A stretch of DNA of 39,641 nt from an uncultured bacterium (lineage in GTDB: Bacteria; Verrucomicrobiota; Lentisphaeria; Victivallales; UBA1829): NCBI GenBank assembly GCA_949297765.1, contig CASFTV010000031.1, positions 1 through 39,641 of the forward strand. Reading direction: 5' to 3'. The first letter of the stretch is position 1. Every line of letters begins with the position of its first letter. A program made the position numbers and the translations under genes. Of the stretch, positions 34,601 to 39,641 are shown piece after piece. The notes under the pieces were generated by a model. The model was not told the DNA's origin. It ran no database searches and was given only the letters and a program-made list of their open reading frames with translations.

Positions 34601-36936
34601 GCGGATGGGGAAGCGATTTGCAGTACAGCATGTTCTGGGGAGTCGACGACAATGTGAAAAGCGCCGGAGTCCGTCCGGACCGCGAATACTTCACCTATCA
34701 GGTGCTCGATTACCTGAACCCGGAGAAATTCGGAGAGGTGATGCGCAAGGAGTTCGAGCCGCTCCGCGTCTTCCTCGCCGGACGGGTGGATGATTTCACC
34801 AACAAGGACCATGCGTTTTTCTCGAACGAGAAATTTGAAAAGAGCATTGTCGTCATCAACGACAGAACCACGGTTCAGAATCTCCGTTTCCGCTGGCGCT
34901 TCACGGTCGGAGATGAGCAGCTTGACCGTGGAGAGCTTTCGGTCAAGGCGGAACCGGGGGCTCTGCTGAAACTGCCGCTCCATCTGACCGCACCGGAAGT
35001 CGCGGTGCGATCCGAAGGGAAAATCCATCTGGACGTCTTCCGCAACGGGGAAGGATACGATACGGATTCGTTTGACGTGCAGATCTTCCCGAAACGAGGA
35101 AAACCGGATTTCCGGTATGTCCCGCCCGCAGGACTGTATGATCCGGCGGGGAAAACGGAAGGACTTCTGAAAGCGGCGGGCTTCCCTTATCGCAAAATCT
35201 CCACTCCGGAGGAGGCGAAGGCGTGCCGTCTGATTGTGATCGGACAGAATGCGCTTGGGGAGCATGTGCCTGCATTTCTGAAAGAATTGGAACTCAGCGG
35301 AGAGTTCCGTCTCGGACGCAAGATTCTGATTTTCGAGCAGAAGCAGTGCAATCTGGGGAATCTGGTTTTCGAGTCTCCGAGTTGCCGGGACGCATTCATT
35401 CAGCGTCCGGAGAGTCCGTATCTGCGCGGACTGAAGGATGCGGATTTCAAAAACTGGCGGGGGGCGTCGGACACCGTTCCGGCAAAGATTGTCAGCAAAA
35501 ATCCGTCGCCGCACTATCCGCGTTCGAAATGGAAAATCGGCAACGGAGGCATGGTTGCGGGAAACGTGATCCGCAAACCCTCATATGGAAATTTCCGGAC
35601 GATCGTGGACTGCGGATTCAATCTGATGTTCGCCGCCCTGATGGAGCTGAAACAGCAGCACGGACATGTCCTCTTCTGTCAGCTCGACGTCACATCGCGC
35701 TACGGCAAAGATCCCGCCGCCACACTTCTGGTGGACAATATCCTGACGGAGATGGCGACCCCGTTCCTCCCGGTCAATCCTCAGAAGGTGATCTATCTCG
35801 GCGACCGGGAAAATGAGAAGATCCTGAAGAAAATGGGTCTTGTCTACGAGAAGAAAGGCGGGTGGTCCCCGGGAGAACTCGCCGGATGCGAAGTCGTGAT
35901 TCTGGGGCGGGACGGGATCCAGCCGTCCGCCCGGGAAAATTTCCGCAAGGCCTTTGCGCAGAAGGAGAAGAACCGGACGATTCTCTGTCTTCCCGGAGCT
36001 CCGTTGGATCTTCTCCCCGTGCCGCTGAAGAAGGAAAAAGCTCCGGTTTTCCGGGTGGAAATCCCGAAGGACGATCCGATGTTCTCCGGCGTAACCGAAG
36101 CGGATCTCTATTTCCGGACACCGAAAGAGATGGAGGTGCTCGAGACCCCGGCATGGACGGTCAAGACAAATCCGGCTGTGATCGTCCGCCACGATTTCCA
36201 GAAGGGCGGAGCGATCGTCGTGCTGAATCTCTCCCCGGAAATGTTCGACGACACCTTCTGGAACAAGGAAAAAGTTTCTCGGGTCTGGAGCACGATCTTC
36301 AGCAATATGAATCTCCCGCTCGGACGCGATCTGACCCTGTTCACCGGACGGCGGATGCGCCACAACACGATTACGCCGCTGCGGGGAGAAATTCCTCTTG
36401 AGAAAGGGCTGCTGTGTCTGGATCCGAAAAACAGCGGAACCGTTCCCGGTCCGAACGATTTCCGTCCCATCCGTCTGGGAGACGCGTGGGAGAAGCAGGG
36501 ATTTACACAGAACAATCCGTATCATGTGTATCCGAAGGAGACTCCGCTGAAGATGCGGGAAATGTATGACGGCTATGCCTGGATCCGGATCCCTGTGACG
36601 ATTCCGGAGTCGTGGAAAGAGTATTCCGTCCGTCTGTACGGCGGTCCGGTCGATGACGCCGACTGGACCAGCTTCAATGGCGTCCGGATCGGAGAAACGA
36701 CATTCGAAAAATGTTCCGATCCCTATGCACGGAAACGCAGTTATCCGATTCCCTCCCGGCTGATCCGCTACGGAAAAGAGAACACCCTCCTGATCCGGGT
36801 GTATGACCGCTGGGGCTTCGGGGGAGTCACGGGGCCGCTTTCCCTGATCGCCGAGGACCCGCAGAGCCGGGATTCCTGGTCGCCCTACGTTGATAAGCTC
36901 AACTTTTATGATGTGGACGCATTTCACAACTGGTAA
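31642..36936 (+). CDS. Giant secreted GH2-like multidomain protein with N-terminal LamG-like domain (cassette C)
   Basis: About 1764 residues, ATG 31642 behind AAGGAG. Signal peptide: GSMKWLLLSLCPFLLSGAEA. A LamG/concanavalin-like domain covers about 23-225 (REGTVSFFFRPEWNG, GAYDNLRIYDRFLEENE). From about 400 a GH2 sugar-binding jelly roll (LNGIWRIFGNK, GWYQRTFQVPKEWKGKRIFL) and an Ig-like domain precede a TIM barrel at about 690-1000. There MNYDTVRFNPDV and FPSIIMWYTDFN occupy the positions of GH2 motifs, but the acid/base glutamate of the usual MWSLGNE is not there. VVESGFPYPF near 891 may hold the nucleophile. A GATase-like segment (GHVLFCQLDVTSRYG) lies near 1340. A second jelly roll (AWIRIPVTIPESWKEYSVRL) closes the protein at about 1630-1745. 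Probably a polysaccharide-active enzyme or binding protein; substrate unknown. Confidence 0.8.
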   Translation: MRGSMKWLLLSLCPFLLSGAEARFFLPFDGTPDVAGPKGEKYSPAMIFGRNTYVDGVSGKALLVRRHAYDQVTAVNLNKLPEMEWREGTVSFFFRPEWNGSDPGARWLFYATKNNNLRIYFIKNKPDGLELSVCTDGFQRQILVKNPLKAGKWVHLAFSWNIPEGKAAVYLDGKALGKKSVEKWKNSGLRIPCSPSVWLGKNTSDRFKAEVGEGAYDNLRIYDRFLEENEILTEALGGRAVKMKNLPTTHCQQKNGALNFRFRYTADRIASPQVLLVLKSGKSDLALSTMGASGKLALNGGGKVLESPYVLDLKRPLKLSFEAVGKQKMLVRFDDAAQGFLEIPNGWDSLKEIRAIDGISLLPPEIPAEETLRLKTKSSGSLEKKLWDLSDAQNVVHGDVRKGISLNGIWRIFGNKAYSYAPEKESIQRYSRVPGSFRSVYFQHYCEKNGKLEKVGGGPYKTTAGWYQRTFQVPKEWKGKRIFLNFENLHADYGRVYLNGKLIDSFRQDFKYFSAVPNARRIDVTDQLEEENVLSVFLDRFVVVFWQDVPHREDHHTIAIDNVWLECAPSRVSLKSAISFPSFRKKSVEMRATVLNPAGERGTAKVDFRYRRTGGDRNFSKTFRLTGEKEQRIVFTESWKNPVLWNYETPNLYTLSVRLSVNGSAADALPDCDFGFREAWVENGEFRFNGLKTRYRMATCPLLEQQRMYLANPRAMAQFVAQIRKMNYDTVRFNPDVIISHYGELYFQDYLREAGRQGLYNLFPMPSYEGGAVGPYKKEVERFLEHYGRFPSIIMWYTDFNTCFYSENQDPYYLNNTEFVPKTAAAANRKLAKVADDTMRSLDPSRECFQHAGGNMGKIFTSMNYQSFGTPLQEQEDWPKIWSAKHTQPLMVVESGFPYPFQYLYFDGPKGHYLCAEHAARYFGDSVYRQEKIPAQMGIWRMFSPYAPRPFNYFLLSGEMYRRVVRAWRAYDVSAVGDFTTLREAFRGWGSDLQYSMFWGVDDNVKSAGVRPDREYFTYQVLDYLNPEKFGEVMRKEFEPLRVFLAGRVDDFTNKDHAFFSNEKFEKSIVVINDRTTVQNLRFRWRFTVGDEQLDRGELSVKAEPGALLKLPLHLTAPEVAVRSEGKIHLDVFRNGEGYDTDSFDVQIFPKRGKPDFRYVPPAGLYDPAGKTEGLLKAAGFPYRKISTPEEAKACRLIVIGQNALGEHVPAFLKELELSGEFRLGRKILIFEQKQCNLGNLVFESPSCRDAFIQRPESPYLRGLKDADFKNWRGASDTVPAKIVSKNPSPHYPRSKWKIGNGGMVAGNVIRKPSYGNFRTIVDCGFNLMFAALMELKQQHGHVLFCQLDVTSRYGKDPAATLLVDNILTEMATPFLPVNPQKVIYLGDRENEKILKKMGLVYEKKGGWSPGELAGCEVVILGRDGIQPSARENFRKAFAQKEKNRTILCLPGAPLDLLPVPLKKEKAPVFRVEIPKDDPMFSGVTEADLYFRTPKEMEVLETPAWTVKTNPAVIVRHDFQKGGAIVVLNLSPEMFDDTFWNKEKVSRVWSTIFSNMNLPLGRDLTLFTGRRMRHNTITPLRGEIPLEKGLLCLDPKNSGTVPGPNDFRPIRLGDAWEKQGFTQNNPYHVYPKETPLKMREMYDGYAWIRIPVTIPESWKEYSVRLYGGPVDDADWTSFNGVRIGETTFEKCSDPYARKRSYPIPSRLIRYGKENTLLIRVYDRWGFGGVTGPLSLIAEDPQSRDSWSPYVDKLNFYDVDAFHNW

Positions 36937-36953
36937 AAACATTGGAGACAAGG

Positions 36954-36987
36954 ATCCCGGCTTTTCACGGACCGGGATTTTTTTTTT
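36954..36987 (+). terminator. Rho-independent terminator ending cassette C
   Basis: ATCCCGG (36954-36960) pairs with CCGGGAT (36972-36978) around an 11-base loop, followed by ten Ts. It lies 17 bases after the stop of the giant gene. Confidence 0.88.
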
Positions 36988-37123
36988 GTTTTCCGCTAGA
37001 AACTTCTTCCGGCGATTATATATTCCCGGAAAAGATTGTCCGCGCCGGATGTACCAGAGAGAATCGGCGGGGAGGACCCTTCTTCCGCAATCGTGCGGGG
37101 AACGGGAAACGAAAGGAGTTTTT

Positions 37124-38074
37124 ATGGATCCGGAAGAGCCGCTGGCCATCGAAGAAACCGCCCAGAAAGCAATTGAAACCATTCGACAGGGACGGTTTCG
37201 AGAGTTCCTTCAGTACCTCTGGGACAATTATCAGGGAGATCTGATGCATTTTGGAAAAGTTCTTGTGCTTTCCCTTGTCATTGTTCTTCTGGCGAAGATC
37301 TGCATCCGGATGATTCATGCGCTGATGGCGCGGACACCGAAAAATCTGCGTATTCTGGACGATGCCGCACGCATGGTCCTTGACAAGGCGGTGAGTTACG
37401 GGATTGCATTTCTGGCAATTTTGATTATTCTGGATCTTCTCGGGGTCAATACGGCGAGTCTGATCACGGTTCTTGGAGCCGCCGGACTGGCGATCGGTCT
37501 GGCGTTCAAGGATACGCTGAGCAATATCGCGGCCGGCGTGATCCTGCTGTTCCTGCGTCCGTATACGATCGGCGATTATGTGGAATGCGGATCGGTCAGC
37601 GGGACGGTGATGGAAATGGGATTCTTCACAACGACCCTGACAACTGCCGACGGACTCTATCTCTCCGTTCCGAACGCCGCCCTCTGGGGAACGCCGATCA
37701 AGAACTATACGCGGAACGGAAGACGGCGGATGGATATCACGGTCGGCATTTCCTATTCGGATTCTCTGGATCAGGGACTTGCTGTTCTGAAGAAGCTGAT
37801 GGAGGAAAATGAATTTGTCCTGAAGGATCCCGCACCGCAGGTTCTCGTACAGGATCTTGCGGATAATTCGGTGAATCTTCAGCTTCGTCTCTGGGCGTCG
37901 GTGGAACATTACTGGGATCTCTACTGGCAGCTGAAATACCAGCTGAAGGGAGCGCTGGAGTCCGAAGGATTGAACATTCCGTTCCCGCAGCGTGTCATTA
38001 CCTTTGCCAACGCGCTTCCCGGGGAGGAAAAACCGAAAGAGGCGGGAATCGGTGCGGAAACGGAAAAAAAATAA
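37124..38074 (+). CDS. Small-conductance mechanosensitive channel, MscS family
   Basis: A 316-residue inner-membrane protein. Membrane helices lie at about 43-63, 89-106 and 110-140. The third is the pore helix with the glycine/alanine-rich pattern SLITVLGAAGLAIGLAFKD, followed by TLSNIAAGVILLFLRPYTIG, the strongest MscS signature. The cytoplasmic beta/alpha domain follows (LSVPNAALWGTPIKNYTRNG, RRMDITVGISYSDSLDQGL). These channels release solutes under hypo-osmotic shock. ATG 37124 follows AAAGGAG. A terminator precedes it, so it is independent of cassette C. The C-terminal tail is charged and ends in lysines. Confidence 0.94.
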   Translation: MDPEEPLAIEETAQKAIETIRQGRFREFLQYLWDNYQGDLMHFGKVLVLSLVIVLLAKICIRMIHALMARTPKNLRILDDAARMVLDKAVSYGIAFLAILIILDLLGVNTASLITVLGAAGLAIGLAFKDTLSNIAAGVILLFLRPYTIGDYVECGSVSGTVMEMGFFTTTLTTADGLYLSVPNAALWGTPIKNYTRNGRRRMDITVGISYSDSLDQGLAVLKKLMEENEFVLKDPAPQVLVQDLADNSVNLQLRLWASVEHYWDLYWQLKYQLKGALESEGLNIPFPQRVITFANALPGEEKPKEAGIGAETEKK

Positions 38075-38092
38075 AAAAAATCCGTTTTCCTC

Positions 38093-38120
38093 TTGACATC
38101 CTTTTTTCCTCTGTTATAGT
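38093..38120 (+). promoter_or_regulatory. Consensus promoter before two small genes
   Basis: A perfect TTGACA (38093-38098) and TATAGT (38115-38120), 16 bases apart. About 70 bases of leader precede the start codon. This is among the strongest promoters in the window, suggesting high expression of the small protein downstream. Confidence 0.85.
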
Positions 38121-38191
38121 AGCTGTTCAGGCCGGAAATCCACGGTGGATTCCGGATGCAGAAGAACAAATAAAGAGAAAGGTTCTTGAAA

Positions 38192-38437
38192 ATGAGCGAG
38201 AAAAAAGAAATTTTTGCGGACGGCATCGGCCAGATTCATTTTGCCGGCGGAATGGTCAGATTTGACTTCGTCACGCTCCAGCCGACCGAGGATGGAAAGG
38301 CTCCGGTTCCACAGGGAACGATCCGCGTGATCATGCCGCCGAACGGATTTCTCGGCGCATTTAACTCGATGCAGCAGCTGATCGACAAACTCCTGGAAGC
38401 CGGAGTGCTCCAGAAGAACGAAAAGGCCGCGAAGTAA
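38192..38437 (+). CDS. Small uncharacterised cytoplasmic protein (81 residues)
   Basis: MSEKKEIFADGIGQIHFAGG is followed by a beta-rich section (MVRFDFVTLQP, GTIRVIMPPNGFL) and a C-terminal amphipathic helix (SMQQLIDKLLEAGVLQKNE). There is no signal peptide, membrane helix or metal motif. Size and the strand-strand-strand-helix order recall small DUF3467-type proteins, but I cannot assert membership. ATG 38192 has AGAAAGG upstream. The gene has a consensus promoter and is followed 34 bases later by another small frame. Coding character is good; function unknown. Confidence 0.75.
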   Translation: MSEKKEIFADGIGQIHFAGGMVRFDFVTLQPTEDGKAPVPQGTIRVIMPPNGFLGAFNSMQQLIDKLLEAGVLQKNEKAAK

Positions 38438-38471
38438 AAAGCGCGACAGCGGAACGCCGGGACGGAATTCA

Positions 38472-38843
38472 ATGCAGAGCATGAATCTGACATTTTCTCC
38501 AATGCTCCACGAGGTCACGATTTCGTGGGATTCCGGCGTATCGTCTTCCGGCGGAGATTTCCAGTTTGCAGAGGACCGGACAGACCGTTGCGACGGAGTC
38601 TGGGTGGTCTCGGCGGACTGGAAGTTTGCGGAGGAAACACCGGTGTTTTCCTTCCGCATTTCCGTGGAGATGTATGATGTTCATTGCAAATCGTTTTTTG
38701 TGGAATCTCCGTTTCTGCGTTGCGTGGAAACGGTGGTTCGGAATGTGAAAGCATTCCTGAGAAACGAGTTCCGCATGGTGGCCGGTCTGGTGTGTCCGGA
38801 AGGGAATACCGTGCAGGCGAATCTGTGTCTTTTTTCCCTGTGA
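38472..38843 (+). CDS. Uncharacterised protein (about 120 residues)
   Basis: A frame starting MQSMNLTFSPMLHEVTISWD, then RCDGVWVVSADWKFAEE and FRISVEMYDVHCKSFFVESP, ending NTVQANLCLFSL. It reads like a compact alpha/beta protein with three cysteines and no signal peptide. It is not a family I recognise. It follows the 81-residue gene by 34 bases without a terminator and is followed by a strong terminator, so the two probably share a transcript. The ribosome site is weak (GGGACGG). The start could be the second ATG at 38481. An antisense frame of similar length exists, but its composition looks unnatural. Confidence 0.55.
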   Translation: MQSMNLTFSPMLHEVTISWDSGVSSSGGDFQFAEDRTDRCDGVWVVSADWKFAEETPVFSFRISVEMYDVHCKSFFVESPFLRCVETVVRNVKAFLRNEFRMVAGLVCPEGNTVQANLCLFSL

Positions 38844-38868
38844 AACGCAGGGAAAAACAGATTCAGCC

Positions 38869-38932
38869 AATGCGGAACATGCGGAAAACGGACACAGTTT
38901 GAGTCCGAGTTTTGAATGTTCCGCATTTTTTT
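38869..38932 (+). terminator. Large terminator hairpin after the small gene pair
   Basis: AATGCGGAACAT (38869-38880) pairs perfectly with ATGTTCCGCATT (38916-38927), with an inner CGGAC/GTCCG stem, then a T-run to 38932. Confidence 0.85.
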
Positions 38933-38958
38933 CAAAAGAACCTTTTTTCAGAATTTGG

Positions 38959-39010
38959 AACGGTTTTCAGTCTCTTTCGCTCGGAGCTGAGAACCGTTTC
39001 TTTTTATTTT
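38959..39010 (+). terminator. Second, weaker terminator hairpin
   Basis: AACGGTT (38959-38965) with AACCGTT (38992-38998), extended by TCAG and CTGA arms, followed by T-rich DNA. It insulates the tRNA gene from upstream transcription. Confidence 0.6.
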
Positions 39011-39024
39011 TCGGGAACGCGGAC

Positions 39025-39053
39025 TTGCCTTCTTCCGGAAAGCATGATATAGT
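39025..39053 (+). promoter_or_regulatory. Promoter of the tRNA gene
   Basis: TTGCCT (39025-39030) and TATAGT (39048-39053) with a 17-base spacer; the mature tRNA begins 12 bases after the -10 element. Confidence 0.7.
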
Positions 39054-39064
39054 ATTGCGATGTC

Positions 39065-39141
39065 GGGCCCTTAGCTCAGTCGGTTAGAGCAGGTGACTCA
39101 TAATCACCGGGTCGCTGGTTCGAGCCCGGCAGGGCCCACCA
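39065..39141 (+). tRNA. tRNA with CAT anticodon, probably tRNA-Ile2 (lysidine type)
   Basis: A 77-base cloverleaf. Acceptor GGGCCCT pairs with AGGGCCC. The D-arm is GCTC...GAGC. The anticodon stem GGTGA/TCACC holds loop CTCATAA (anticodon CAT). The T-arm is GCTGG TTCGAGC CCGGC, and CCA is encoded. CAT can be elongator Met or Ile2, where TilS changes C34 to lysidine so that AUA is read. The acceptor, anticodon loop and GGTCGCTGGTTC stretch resemble E. coli tRNA-Ile2 more than tRNA-Met, so I favour Ile2. Confidence 0.93.
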
Positions 39142-39156
39142 TTTGATGCTGCAAGG

Positions 39157-39199
39157 GTATTTTGGACACTTTCTGTTGGGACGTCCAAAATACTTTTTT
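39157..39199 (+). terminator. Rho-independent terminator of the tRNA gene
   Basis: GTATTTTGGAC (39157-39167) pairs perfectly with GTCCAAAATAC (39183-39193), followed by six Ts. It lies 15 bases after the tRNA CCA. Confidence 0.9.
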
Positions 39200-39539
39200 C
39201 TTTTTTGTCTGCGAAATGCCGTTCCGCTTCGCTCGGAGTCAACCCCAATCTCATCCTGAGCGGGCGCACAGGATGGACCTTCCCGCTAGTCTTTTCTTGA
39301 AAGCCGATTCGGAATCGGTCAATTCCATCATTCAAATATGTTTGATTTGCAATCAGATTTCTTCATGCTATTTTATTCTTATTGACAGAATATGATTCAA
39401 GATTCCATCATCTTGAGTGTCAATTTATTAACATGAAGAAAAAGAGTCACCTGTTTTTTTATTGAAAAACAGAACCATTTATTTCCACACATGACAATTT
39501 AGTAGATTAGAGAAGAAGAAAAAAGTCAGGAGAACAAAA
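39200..39539. other. Gene-free interval with several inverted repeats
   Basis: No convincing gene. Small palindromes occur: CATCCTG...CAGGATG near 39252-39275, and CCGATTC/GAATCGG at 39304-39318. A longer structure lies at 39381-39424, where ATTGACA and TGTCAAT enclose TTCAAGAT...ATCTTGAG. CTGTTTTT...AAAAACAG lies near 39451-39474. The DNA becomes AT-rich after 39320, like the 3929-4515 interval. Confidence 0.5.
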
Positions 39540-39620
39540 ATGGGTTCTTCTGCACTTTATGTAAAAAATGGGAATGGAATATCCGGAACCCCTGTGCAGT
39601 CAAGTCCCAATCCGGCATAA
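39540..39620 (+). CDS. Small unrecognised reading frame (26 residues), possibly a broken gene start
   Basis: ATG 39540 is preceded by a good ribosome site (AGGAGAAC). The frame reads MGSSALYVKNGNGISGTPVQ and stops at 39618-39620, close to the window end. It may be a true micro-peptide or the start of a gene broken by a frameshift. The remaining 21 bases are too few to tell, and I do not recognise the sequence. Confidence 0.3.
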   Translation: MGSSALYVKNGNGISGTPVQSSPNPA

Positions 39621-39641
39621 TCGGTCGCGATGCTCCCTTTT

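Noticed and set aside
33499-35514. 671-codon minus-strand frame inside the giant GH2-like gene
   Set aside because: Composition (Arg, His and Ile rich) and lack of motifs mark it as antisense.
39084-39335. Minus-strand frame of 83 codons across the tRNA
   Set aside because: Its end (PCRARTSDPVIMSHLL) is the antisense translation of the tRNA gene, a well-known false gene.
1-39641. CRISPR array or toxin-antitoxin system
   Set aside because: No regularly spaced repeats with unique spacers and no recognisable toxin-antitoxin pair were seen.

Overview
The window looks like a chromosomal segment of a Lentisphaerae (Victivallales-type) bacterium in the PVC group. This is inferred from content rather than from a marker gene. 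The indicators are several H-X9-DG prepilin-like proteins beside giant secreted glycoside hydrolases, regulators with a GntR DNA-binding domain on a LacI-type sugar-binding domain, a sigma / zinc anti-sigma / transmembrane kinase triad, and densely coding, fairly GC-rich DNA with long antisense open frames.

Layout. 1-4515 is an accessory segment. It holds a frameshifted IS256-type transposase fragment cut by the window edge, a frameshifted membrane-protein gene, the sigma / anti-sigma / kinase cluster, a truncated glycosyltransferase-like remnant, and about 590 bases of AT-rich DNA with inverted repeats. It abuts the 3' end of the tmRNA gene ssrA (4558-4911, minus), a common integration target. 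5169-15612 is mostly housekeeping: Lon protease coupled to a secreted LolA-like protein, a sugar isomerase-like TIM barrel and L-fucose isomerase (both minus), then a compact operon of a two-domain nucleoside diphosphate kinase, ClpS and ClpA.

15736-36936 is the most distinctive region. Three cassettes each combine a sugar-responsive regulator, one prepilin-like protein and one very large secreted glycoside hydrolase. Cassette A (15736-20868, plus) is decayed, with two frameshifts in the hydrolase and an amber codon in the prepilin signal. Cassette B (26566-20929, minus) is intact and overlapping or closely spaced. Cassette C (29786-36936, plus) ends in a 1764-residue GH2-like protein. An ABC-F ATPase and a polysaccharide deacetylase lie between B and C. 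I infer that each cassette is a substrate-specific polysaccharide-use unit in which the prepilin-like protein has a dedicated surface or secretion role.

36937-39641 holds an MscS-type channel, two small uncharacterised proteins behind a consensus promoter, stacked terminators, a CAT-anticodon tRNA (probably tRNA-Ile2) with its own promoter and terminator, and an AT-rich end with a small unrecognised reading frame.

Every frameshift seen (one in the transposase, two in the membrane protein, two in the cassette A hydrolase) is compatible with loss of one base. Real decay and sequencing error cannot be separated from this sequence alone. All functional calls come from reading translated sequence and motifs; no database search was made.
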